The notes under the pieces are model-generated. The model saw only the letters and a list, made by a program, of their open reading frames with translations. It searched no databases and was not told where the DNA came from. Shown here one piece after another: positions 1 to 10,100 of a stretch of 64,000 nt of DNA. This stretch comes from Polyodon spathula (lineage: Eukaryota > Chordata > Actinopteri > Acipenseriformes > Polyodontidae). The position numbers and the translations under genes are program-made. The stretch spans positions 62,014,178 through 62,078,177 of the forward strand of contig NC_054538.1 in assembly GCF_017654505.1 (NCBI RefSeq). The letters are read 5' to 3'. Numbering within the stretch: position 1 is the first letter of the stretch; each line of letters starts with the position of its first letter.

Positions 1-105
1 TTACTCATTGTTTGTCTAATTCATACATCATTTTGTTTCAAAACATGGAATTGCTTAATATAAACCCTATTGGATATTTAAGAAAAGACTGGTTTTGATT
101 CAAGA

Positions 106-107
<2 letters not shown>

Positions 108-154
<47 letters not shown>

Positions 155-206
155 ATATATATAAGATATATATATATATTCTATAGATATTATATATATA
201 TATATG
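108..206. repeat. AT-dinucleotide microsatellite
   Basis: Two blocks of (AT)n broken by short interruptions, just outside the left end of the first Tc1 element. The flanking 1-107 is AT-rich with nothing recognised. Confidence 0.9.
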
Positions 207-568
207 TCCTACATATAAACACGGATTATTTCCTTAAAGTCTACACCCCTTTTGTTGCCTTATAGCTTGGACTTAAAATGCTTTTTTTTTTTTTTTCATT
301 TATCTACACATCCTACCCCACAACTTCTAAGTGAAAAAAATATTCTAGAAATTTGTAGAAAATTAATTAAATAAAAACGGACAATAGCTTGGTTGGATAA
401 GTGTCCACCCCTCTTGTAATAGCAATCCTAAATCAGCTCAGGTGTAACCAGTCACCTTCAAAATCACACACCAAGTTAAGTGGCCTCCACCTGTGTTAAA
501 TTGTAGTGATTCACATGATTTCAGGATAAATTCAGCAGTTCCTCTGCTAGGTAGTGTATTTCAAAGCA

Positions 569-1455
569 AAGACGCACCAAGGCGCTTTCAAAAGAACTCT
601 GGGACAAAGTTGTTGAAAGGCACTGATCAGGGGATGGGTTTAAAAAAATATCAAAGGCCTTGAGTATCCCTTGGATCATGGTCAAGATGAATAGTAAGTG
701 GAAGGTGTATGGCACCACCAAGACCCTGCCTAGATCAGGCCGTCCTTCCAAACTGGATGACTGAGCAAGAAGGAGACTAATCAGAGAGGCTACCAAAAAG
801 GCAAATGGCAACTTTGCAATAGCTACAGGCTTTTATGGCCAAGACTGGTCAAAGTGTGCATGTGACAACAATACCCCAAGCACTCCACAAATCTGGCCTG
901 TATGGTAGGGTGGCAAGAAGGAAGCCATTACTCAAGAAACCCACCTTGAATCCTGCTTGAAGTATGCAAAAAAACACTCAGGAGATTCTTAGCCATGTGA
1001 TAAAAAGTTCTGTGGTCTGATGAAACTAAAATGGAACTTTCTGGCCTCAATGCAAAGCGTGTTTGGCGCAAACCCAACACAGTGCATCACCCAAAGAACA
1101 CCATCCCTACTGTGAAGTATGGTGGTGGAAAATGAATGGAGCAAAGTACAACGAAGTCCTTGAGGAAAACCTGCTGCCCTCTGCAAGAAAGCTGAAACTG
1201 GGATGGAAGTTCACCTTTCAGAATGACAAGGACCCAAAGCACACAGCCAAAGCTACACTGGAGCAGCTAAGGAACAAAAAGGTAAATATCCTTGAGTGGC
1301 CCAGTCAGAGTCCCGACCTAAATCCAATCGAAAATTTGTGGCATGACTTGAAGATTGCTATCCATCAATGCTCCCCCAAGAACTTGACAGAGTTTGAACA
1401 GTTTTGTAAAGAAGAATGGTCAAATATTGTCAAATCTAGCTGTGCAAAGTTGGTA
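569..1455 (+). pseudogene. Tc1-type DD34E transposase remnant
   Basis: The translated fragments in order show a decayed N-terminus, a 'SDETKMEL' block (about 1015-1040) with the first catalytic Asp, a 'FQNDKDPKHTAK' block (about 1217-1252) with the second Asp, and '[15 protein letters not shown]' (about 1306-1350) with the catalytic Glu, at DD34E spacing. Compared with the copy at 46825-47857 it lacks roughly 20 residues after the Gly-rich loop near 1128, where the reading frame meets a stop. The 3' end is cut by the LINE insertion after 'CAKLV'. It would have cut and pasted its own element; it cannot now. Confidence 0.85.
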
Positions 1456-2575
1456 ACATTGAATGGGGTATGAATGCAATTCAAGCCCACAAAATCAAGG
1501 AGCATCTCTATAATTAACGGTAAAGTAGTAGATAAAAGGTTCTATATTAATGATGAGGCAATACCAACAGTGTCTGAGAAGCCAGTGAAAAGTCTTGGAA
1601 GGTGGTACGACGGGGATCTAAAGGACACAGTTCGTGTGGGAGAAGTTAGACAACAAGCAGTGGAAGGATTGAAGAGCACAGACAGCAGTGCTTTACTGGG
1701 CAAACAAACTCTAGTGCTTTCAATTTGGTCTACTGGTGCCCACTGCTGTGTACGAGGTTTCCTTGACAACAGTTGAGAAGCAGGAAGCTTTAATCCGTTC
1801 CTACATCAGGAAATGGTTGGGAGCTCCACGCTGCCTCAGCAGAGTGGTACTTTATGGTAAAGGAATACTGCAACTACCAGTCTCAGCTCTAACTGAGGAG
1901 TTTAAATGTGCCAAGGACCGACTGGAAATGACATTAGTAGATTCACGCGACATATGCGTAAGGTAAGCAACACTTGTGCTGAAAACTGGAAGTGGGTGGC
2001 AAAGAAAGCTGTGGACGTTGCAAAGGCTGCCCTTCGAATCGGTGATATTATGGGGCAAGTTCAGCATGGAAGAGGGGGTCTTGGTCTCAGTTCAGCTCCT
2101 CCTATATGGTACAAGGCAACCCCAGCTCAACGGAGGAAGCTGGTAGTCAACGAGGTGCAAAAGCAGGAGAGGATGAGGTGTGTAAAGGCCGTTTCCCAGG
2201 CCAAGCAGGGAGGATGGATGAGATGGGAAAGTGTGGAACAACGCAAGATCGACTGGCAAGACCTATGGACAATGGAAGACAGCAGGATCAGTTTCCGTAT
2301 CAGGTCAACATGATGTTCTCCCATAACCACAGAACCTAAACCTTTGGGTGGGTGAGGATCCCTCATGTCCTTTGTGTTCACCACCGGCAACATTAAGGCA
2401 CAGTTTGACAGGATGTAAGGTGGGTCTTAGCTAAGGGCAGTTTACTTGGCACGATGACCAGGTGCTGCGATGTTTGGCCTTAGCACTGGAAGACAAGCAC
2501 AACCTGACCAATAAGTTGCCACCAGTTCCATCAAAGCATTACACACAAAAGACAATACAACCACCACGAAAAGGT
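1456..2575 (+). mobile_element. Nested 5'-truncated non-LTR retrotransposon fragment (R2/NeSL-like)
   Basis: This segment separates two Tc1 parts that are contiguous in the copy at 46607-48205. It encodes, across frameshifts, the end of a reverse transcriptase: a 'KPTKSRS' block near 1486, 'LGRWYDGDLKD' near 1597, 'RKWLGAPRCLS' near 1810 and 'LTEEFKCAKDRLEMTL' near 1888. Downstream, 2344-2420 encodes a Cys-His finger of the pattern C-x2-C-x7-H-x4-C, followed by a Gln/Trp-rich stretch. That order (RT end, CCHC finger, start of endonuclease) is known from non-LTR elements with a restriction-like endonuclease. The N-terminal RT and the full endonuclease are missing. The clade is inferred from memory. 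Confidence 0.75.
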
Positions 2576-2859
2576 GTTAAAATCAAGCTGTAATTGCTGC
2601 CAAAGGTGCTTCCACCAAGTATTAACTCAGGGGGGTGGAGACTTATCCAATTATGATATTTCAGTTTTATATTTTTAATATATAATTTTTTTCTCAATAA
2701 AAACTTTTTTCCCCTTAACAGTGTGGAGTATGGTGTGTAGATAAGTGGAAAAAAATCCTCATTTAAATGCATGAAACTCTGAGGCACTGACACAACAAAA
2801 TGTGAAAAAAGTTCAAGGGGGTGTAGACTTTCTATAGTCAGTGTGTGTGTGGCACACAC

Positions 2860-3520
2860 TATATATAGTGGCAGAATAGGGGGAGGAGTAGAGAAAAATG
2901 TAGTCCAGGAGGGGTTAAAGGACTACATCTCCCAGAACACCACGGGAAGGAGCCAGGATATGGTACAACTTGCTCCAAAAGTTAATGAATGTCGCCTGCC
3001 ACCTTTTGCGTGTTGTGAAAAAAAATAGTTTTTTTGATCGGTAAATGGCTTAGCCGTTCATTTACAGTAAGATCCTGAAATGAAAAGTATAGTTTAGAAC
3101 TCCATGTGGGAGTTAAGTTTTTTTTTTTTTTTCATTTCTGTAAATAAAATACATAAATAAATTTCACAAAAAATAACAAAAATAATGGAGCGGGAAGACC
3201 TGCTAAAAACAGTGTTGCAGTCAAATGCTGCACAACAGGAAGAGAAACGAAGGCCGTGAGAGAGCAACCAGCGATGGAGGCAAGAGCTGGGGTTGCCCGC
3301 AGAGGAACCCGAGTTGCCCGTCGAGGAGCCAGAGCTGGTGTTGGCAAGAGTGAAGTGGCCGACACCACAGCGAGAGTTACCTTTACCGGAGAAAGAAGTG
3401 CAACCTTAGGAACAAGAGTCAAGAAGCGCTGTTGGCGGCTACACAGAAAGGGGAGGAGGTGAGGAGCCCACCTCCGCCACAGCCCTGACCACCACCAGAT
3501 TGTTTAAATAGAATACCAGA
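2860..3520 (+). mobile_element. Possible LTR and gag-start remnant
   Basis: After a stretch with 'gactacatctcccagaac' (about 2921-2938), a frame from 3186 starts MEREDLLKTVLQSNAAQQEE and continues, with stops, through a repeated Glu-Pro-Glu-Leu motif and basic residues. Short acidic or Gln-rich openings of this kind occur in gag proteins of fish LTR elements. No primer-binding site, protease or RT is visible, so the class is uncertain. Confidence 0.3.
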
Positions 3521-3941
3521 TTGTTTAAATTAGCGACGCACTACTAGAAACTAACGGAGCGGAAATGAATAAGCTGAATTTGGCGGTTAGAGCCAGAACA
3601 AAATGTAGGTTCAAATAGAATGAGCTGAGATCAATGCACGTCGTTTGTTAACACAATGAAGATATGAGGGCAAAAAGAAACAACTTCCTTTGATAATTAG
3701 TGTTTGATTAAGAAAGCGAATCGGCTCAAAATATGTTTAAAGGGACATCACGTGATCAAAAATAAAACCTGTGTGCGCTTAGGCTACACTTTTTCAAACT
3801 GTGTCACGTTTCATACTGAAAACTCATCATGATTCTTTGATCTGTATTTTTGTTCACACTTTCTGTGGTTGTGTTTGATACCTATGTTTAAAATATTTCA
3901 TTAAATCAATTAGACTTGGGTGTTGCATTTCTTTTGTGCAT

Positions 3942-3942
<1 letters not shown>
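3521..3942. other. Unassigned intergenic DNA
   Basis: AT-rich sequence with a short direct repeat ('ataccagattgtttaaat' style, about 3499-3530) at its left edge. No coding signal or recognised repeat. Confidence 0.5.

Positions 3943-3991
<49 letters not shown>
3943..3991. repeat. AT-dinucleotide microsatellite
   Basis: Uninterrupted (AT)n of about 24 units, abutting the 3' end of the Penelope-like remnant. Confidence 0.95.
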
Positions 3992-3993
<2 letters not shown>

Positions 3994-4655
3994 CTCAAAG
4001 AGCCAGCTGCCCAACATTTTTGTACATATCTTTCTCAAGGGAGCCTGTGTTTGAATCAAAACATTGGAGGTATTTATAGGTGTTTGACGGCATGACAACT
4101 ACTTGTTATTGTTTATATTCAAATCCATGATTTATTCCTACAAGATGTAATGGTGTTCTATATGTGACATCACTTTTACTTATATCTTTAAATCTATATT
4201 AATTCTAATTAACATTATTTTATATAAACTTATATTTATGTTATCATGCAATGCTGGCTCTGAGGATCAGCCTTGATATGGTCTCCCCAGCGCATCAGCA
4301 TGCACAACTTTTGAATTAATTTTGTTTATTTAATTATTTTTAACTTTTATATATTTTATTGTAATTAATTAGTTCATTCTTTTCTGTTGAGTCCTGCTGG
4401 CATAATTGTGTTCAGTCTATTTATCCATTTACTTTATTTTATTCTTCTATATGTTGCATTATCTAATTTTACTTGTTCTAGTACTGCAAACTTTACATCA
4501 TTTATGTCATGTCCTTGACTGGTGAAGTGCTGTACTATTGGTTCATTCATTTTTTTATTTCTAATTAATGAAAGGTGGGTCTGAATTATTTTATATAAAG
4601 TTGTTCCAGTCTCTCCAACATATTTTATTTCATCACATTTTTCACAGGCTATTCA
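3992..4655 (-). mobile_element. Penelope-like element remnant, GIY-YIG endonuclease end
   Basis: Read on the minus strand, about 4648-4365 translates with few stops. It shows 'CEKCDEIKYVGETGTTLYK', then 'NEPIVQHFTSQGHDINDVK' and the ending 'WINRLNTIMPAGLN'. YVGET is the GIY-YIG-type core, and W-I-x2-L-x-T-x2-P-x-GLN is the usual C-terminal end of Penelope-like proteins. Downstream (minus strand, about 4060-4000) a 'ccttgagaaagat...aatgttgggcag' stretch resembles the family's 3' tail. The reverse transcriptase is absent, so the copy is 5'-truncated. A relative lies at 46280-48600. Confidence 0.75.
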
Positions 4656-4758
4656 AAGACAGTCATTTGTTAAAGAATGAAGAAAAAAAACACTGAACAG
4701 TACAATTGCTCTGAAGATAAAACTTTACACCTAGATAGATAATATGACAAATATCACA

Positions 4759-4780
4759 TACACACACACACACACACACA
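4759..4780. repeat. AC-dinucleotide microsatellite
   Basis: (AC)n run of about 11 units in AT-rich intergenic DNA. Confidence 0.9.
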
Positions 4781-5450
4781 TATAAACATTTTTTAAATAT
4801 CACATTTTTAAACCAAAAAAAAAACCCTTTTTGTATCTGAAAAAATAACTAATGTGGTGCTTATTCAATTTCCAACGAACACTCCCTTTAATTTCAGAAA
4901 TTTGTGCGATATCTATTTTTTTCACGTTCTACCAATTTCCTGTGACAGCGATGTAGGGCCAGAAAGTGATACATCATCAGAATGTGGTGTGCATACCAAA
5001 ACATGATCCGTGCAAGGTCAGAAAATGGTACGCTGTCAAAAAGATGTATGTTTGTGGTTCAAGTTTTTTTTAATGCATGTGCCAGTTTATGTACCAGTTC
5101 TTTGTTTCATTTTTCAATATATAAACTGATAGCGGTATAGCCTACTGTACAATGTCAAGAAAGATAGATAACTGAAGTATGCATGCTTTAAATACATACA
5201 TTTCAGAACCATTAGCTGTGTTCATAAGTTGCTACAGACAATAACATTATGTTAAAACAATATGCGGATTTAATAGTTTCACATTTTTACATGTGTGTTC
5301 GCTCATTTAAACAGATGGATAGAAAATATAATAATTGTATTAAATGAGGTGTATATGCATGCTGTATTCCCTTGTGATCTGTTCCCTTGTATGCCTATCT
5401 CCAATACTGCTCAGTTTTCATTGTGATCTTAGTATACCCCTGTAACTTTA
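4781..5450. other. Unassigned AT-rich intergenic DNA
   Basis: No open frame with coding character, no terminal repeats and no recognised transposon ends. Confidence 0.5.
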
Positions 5451-5590
5451 ATGCATACAATGAATTAAGCAAATTATCAGTTCAATTAAGGGTCTAGTTA
5501 AGTAATTGAGAGTTCAGTTGGAATGAAAACCAGCAGCCACAGGGGGTCTCCAGGACTGAGTTTGAGAAGCCCTGCTCTAATTAAAGGTGC
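5451..5590 (+). repeat. Interspersed-repeat-like segment
   Basis: The block with 'aaaccagcagccacaggggg' followed by 'agtttgagaagccctgctct' resembles a short dispersed repeat I associate with fish genomes. There are no clear termini and no second copy in this window. Confidence 0.3.
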
Positions 5591-6560
5591 ATTGATTCGG
5601 AAATGCTGTGATTGACAACTGCACAAATCGCTACGAACAAGTGTAGATCACCCACAAAACCATACATGTTTACAATTTTAGATAACCCAACGCGTTGCTC
5701 ATCAGTTAAAGTCACACAAATTTGCTGAATTGTGAAAAGAAAATTATATTAAAAATAACTTTAAGGGCCAAACTCATGTACACCGTACCCCGTTCAAATG
5801 GGCGTTTCCTTGTTAGCTGAGCTAAAATCATTTGCGCATGCCCAGGGCAGCCAAGCGCAGTACACGCAGTTTTAACGCGTAATGCAAAATAACACCACAA
5901 TGGTATGAAACTTGCTCTTGATTTGGTTACGTATCGATATGGTTATACGTGTACGACATCGGTAACAACTCCAGGTACTGCGATACTGTTCCGTAACAAT
6001 ACAGTTGTAAAAATGCAAGTGAGAACAGGGCTATATACATTTAAAATAAACTGAGCATCATAAGTGCACGGTAGCGATCTCGGTTAACGCAGGCTGGCGC
6101 ATCACACAGGGCGAGGCAATCCACACACAGGCGGAGGGCGGGCGCGAACCCGGACCTCTCGCACTAAAGCATAGAGCTGGTACAGCTGAACAAGAGTCAG
6201 CTCCTTTGCAAGTGTGTGTGACCTACCAGCCCTGCTGCTGCCTTCCCCCGAGCCCCCTATAGTATGCATTAATTAATTAATTAATTAATTAACGGACACC
6301 TCATTATTTCGGACAACTGTCAGCCTCCAGTTTTACCCAATACCACCCACCAGCTCACCATGTGTCGCGGTTGAGCCTCCTATAAATTTGGTAGCGGTAG
6401 TTAACTGGTATTTTTTATCTATTTATTAAATATACTCCCACCAATTTCTTGGTATACAGATAAAATCAAATATTGCATTTGTTTTTAAAGATACCAGTTT
6501 TAAAAACTCCAGTCCACATTTGTAAATGTAATTAGCATAACTGCACCTACAAGCCGCGAA
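5591..6560. other. Region upstream of the USP34 promoter
   Basis: Mixed composition, with a more GC-rich patch at about 6080-6260 and an (ATTA)n run at 6267-6293. No exon of a neighbouring gene was seen. In mammals XPO1 lies upstream of USP34, but nothing here resembles it. Confidence 0.4.
6267..6293. repeat. ATTA tetranucleotide repeat
   Basis: About six and a half copies of a TTAA/ATTA-type unit. Confidence 0.9.
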
Positions 6561-6592
6561 CAAGCGTAGCTCAGTAACCGGATAAAACAAGC

Positions 6593-6830
6593 GATTGGCT
6601 GTTTTTTTCCCTGCTATTACTTTCAGGTTGCTAGGCAGCCATCTTGCAACCTCTTTGCTTCTCCCTTCCTTCCGTCTGAGAGTGACTCAGTCCCTTTTCT
6701 CCAACGGAGATGGGAGCCCGAAAGGATACGAAAGGATACGAAAGGGAGGAGGGAGGAGGGAGAGTGAGGCGGAAAGAGTCGATGTTCAGCAATTCCCCCC
6801 CTCTTCAAAATGGCTGCCGTGTCTGCTGCC
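6593..6830 (+). promoter_or_regulatory. usp34: Probable USP34 promoter region
   Basis: This GC-richer block ends about 240 bases before the start codon. It holds an inverted CCAAT box (gattgg, 6593-6598), a YY1-like motif on the minus strand (6634-6647, GCAAGATGGCTGCC when reversed), a TGACTCAG AP-1-like site near 6683, three copies of a gaaaggatac-type unit (about 6719-6745) and a + strand YY1-like motif (6807-6818, AAAATGGCTGCC). There is no TATA box. YY1 sites of this form usually sit at or just after start sites of TATA-less housekeeping promoters. The exact transcription start cannot be read. Confidence 0.5.
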
Positions 6831-7068
6831 AGTGCTACTCAGATTAGAGAGTGACTCCGATTCACCCTTCCTTATTCCTTCTCACTTTCAACGCAGCCTC
6901 CGATACTTTGAAAATAAGTCTCATTTGCATTTATTCACCTCCCCCATCTCCTCCTTCTCCTCCTGCCTTCATCGTCCGTCGGGCTTCTTTTTTTTCAAAA
7001 CAACCAGCTTCCAACACTCCTAATCAATCAACAATTTCCAATGGTTTGAATACACTTTTTAATGAACA

Positions 7069-7111
7069 ATGTGTGAAAACTGTGCCGAGCTGGTGGAGGT
7101 TTTAAATGAAA
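7069..7111 (+). CDS. usp34: USP34 exon 1 (coding part)
   Basis: Residues 1-14 plus one base. The ATG at 7069 is chosen because [14 protein letters not shown] is the conserved USP34 start. The upstream ATG at 7062 reaches a stop after four codons. Donor agtaagt, phase 1. The 5' leader start is unknown. Confidence 0.95.
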
Positions 7112-10100
7112 GTAAGTAAACCATTAACATTTTAACGTTTTCAAGCCATATTTTTGTGCTGCTTCGTTTTTATTTATAATTTTTTTAATGTTCACTTTTT
7201 TTTTGCAGTTTCTATCTTTACCACTAGTACTGTGACTACTAGGCCTAAAAAGGTGGAATTTATAAATATTCCATGTACCGTATCACGAGAGGCCTAGATT
7301 TAATTTAGGACAAACAGCTGGGAGATAAAATATTGACTTCTGAAATCACCAATTTATGTTTTGGCGGAACATTTTAAGCCACTGACAAAAGTTACATGGG
7401 AACGCCAATATCAGCTTGCCATAAATTAAAAGTTTGTTATTTTCTGTTTTCATTTTAATGTCTTTAGTATTATTCAAACTTTGTTCAGTGGTTTATGAAA
7501 TGCATGTTTCTATCGATTTAATTAAAGTCTGCAGAAACACAAAGACGTGCAGATGTATTTTTATTAATTCAAATGTAAGCAACGTAAATATCTGCCCATT
7601 CAGGTGAACAAGCAGTCAGTCAGTCGACTACGGCATCAGTCTGCAACGTTTTGTGTTATATTATTAGTAAACCGCAATGCTTACAGTGCTGCTTAAAATC
7701 TGTTTTAATAAATTGTGCAAGAACCACCACCGGTGCAATATACAGTACTACTTGATTGCTTTTTTAAATTACTATTTTTATTTCGTCGTTCAAGGCCCGT
7801 TTTTGTCATTTGCATTTCATATTTTTCTTTCGGAATTACAGAAAGCTACATCACTTTTTAAACGTGTTTTTGTGCAAAAAATACAATTCGGTTGAACTAG
7901 TGAGTTTTCTGTTCTGGTCCGATCAATTCTGACAGCAGGCCCTGGATATGCAACATGTCAAACTGAAGTGGGGAGACCAAGCTAGCTGTTCTGGACCTGA
8001 GCTGCACAAACAGGTTTAGTGTTTTTGGTTAGATTATTAGGGGTGGATTGTTCAGTAATTTAGCAAATGACTTGACAACGTATTCAGACATCTATACATT
8101 ATGTACAGTGTGGAGAATTCCATGTTCAGTTTACCATGAGATGCAGGCTATGTACATACAGTATTGTGAACAGTGTGCTTTTGAATAATATGTTTTTCAA
8201 GCTGACTTGGTGAGAGAAGGGGCAGCCATCTTATTGTTATTTATTACATGACTTTACAATACAAAGATCACTCACTTACTACATGTAATTATTATTATTT
8301 TATTTTAATAATGTAACATTTAAAAATAGATAGTCAGTGTGGATATTAACAGCAAACTTATATTTTATTGATACATATACATTTTAAATCACTTTATAAC
8401 AGAATTGGTGCTATTTATGATAGGTAAAAGTTTATAAAACTTTGACCTTTTTCAAACCTTTTTTGTATTTAGTTTTTTAAATTAAATATATTACTTTAAA
8501 CAGGTAGTAACTAGGTGAGTAAAAATGTTAAATCATTTGACTAATTATTTTTCTAAAATAGCTCCTAAGGTTATTTTTATATGATACTAGATGGAAACTT
8601 ATCTTTAAAAACTGTGATTCATGGCTGATTGTTTGTATTTTGTATTTCTATGGGGACAGATAGACACTGGTTTTCTGTTGCGATTTAGTACTGTATGTTG
8701 CTATTTCTAGTAATGGAGGAAGACTCCCTTTAATAGTTAAAATTAAGGTAATTCATCATCAGGCGCAACAAGTTTATTTCCAGTACACATGGGGTCAAGT
8801 AGGGTCTTATTTACTGAGATAAACCACATGGCTAGTTGCTTGTAGCAAATGGGGGCAAAATAAATTCGTGAAAGTTTTAGCCAAGAGTAGAGTTTGTAGT
8901 TGACCATGAGAGCCTAAACCTGAAGTTCTTACTAATGGAACAGCATCAATTTAGGAAGTGCAAGTTTGATTGATACACTGTCACTATAGAACCTTTAAAA
9001 AACAGAACCTCTGCATTGCAACATATTAAGTATTCTAATTATACAGAATGCCATTTTAGATTTTATGATCATTGATCAGTTACACAGACTTTCTAATTGA
9101 AACAAAATGTTAACTTTTTGTTGACATAAATATGCAGTATTTTCAATTAGTTTTGAAGTATGTGGCACTTGCAAGGAAGTAGGGGGCACCAGCGTCATCG
9201 TGGTGCATTGCAGTGAGGGGGGGGGGGGGGTGCGATCAGGGTGTCCACACTCCCACTGGAGAATTTTGAAAGGGGTAAAAATTGTGTATTCTGGCACATT
9301 TTTTAATTGTTTAAACATGTGCTAGAGTAGTAGTAGTCTGCTTGTATTGTCTGGCAATGTACTCCATCAGTGCAATGAAGGAGTCCCCAGCAATACAAGA
9401 CTGGCTGAAAAAATAACGATTTGCTAAGAAAAATCGATTCAGTAATGCAAAATATTCTCTTTCACTCAAGCAAAGTCTGCATTCTAAAGAAGTACACAGA
9501 TAGCTGAACAATGGAAGAATACAGTAAACATCCATATATAATTGTAGCAGGACAGCTGTGTGATGACATACCCAGACCAGGAAGTTGACTGACACTGGAC
9601 TGCGAGTTGAAACGCAGGTGCACGTTTTTATTATAAATAAAAGGTATGAACCAAAACAGTTATGCACCACAAATAGTCAAGACAAAATCTCTCACCCAAG
9701 TCTTGCACTGTCAGAGTGAGTTTTTAAGTCTAAACAGAGGAGCGTTTGCGTCTCTCCATGTGGCGCCAAAACCCTCTTTCTCCCCACCCCCCAAAATGGA
9801 TTCTAGCTCCCTCTTATATCTTATGTGGCTGTTCCCACTTAGCATAGTTATCTAATTTGGGAACAGCCACATTTTCACATGTATTTGGCAGGAATAGGAA
9901 TGAACCATATCCCTGCCAACCACCACCACCAATATACAAGCAGGGCTCTCTTCTTCCCTGCCACATACACCTGCCCCCTGCCCTTGTGCACAGCACACAT
10001 GGCTCCAATGGTGACCTCCATTCGTGGAAACAAATCCCCGGGCGATGCGGAACCGGGCAGGTGTGGACCCTTGGGTGGGGTGACGACAGCAGTGGCTGGA

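Larger units (their letters stand above)
222..2843 (+). mobile_element. Tc1/mariner element with long TIRs, interrupted by a LINE fragment
   Basis: The ends are long inverted repeats. The right end (about 2590-2843) read backwards matches the end of the copy at 46607-48205, both containing a 'tatagaaagtctacac' block. The left end is more decayed ('aaagtctacacc' near 237). A Tc1 transposase remnant lies inside on the + strand. Without the insert at about 1456-2575 the element would be about 1.5 kb, normal for Tc1. The coding part has stops and an internal deletion, so the copy is dead. Confidence 0.85.

Noticed and set aside
521..811. 96-residue minus-strand frame with a signal-peptide-like start
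   Set aside because: It is antisense to the N-terminal part of the Tc1 transposase. A similar antisense frame appears in the other Tc1 copy at 47568-47876.
1..6550. 3' end of a neighbouring gene such as XPO1
   Set aside because: No exon-like conserved frame was found. The region is transposon remnants and AT-rich DNA.
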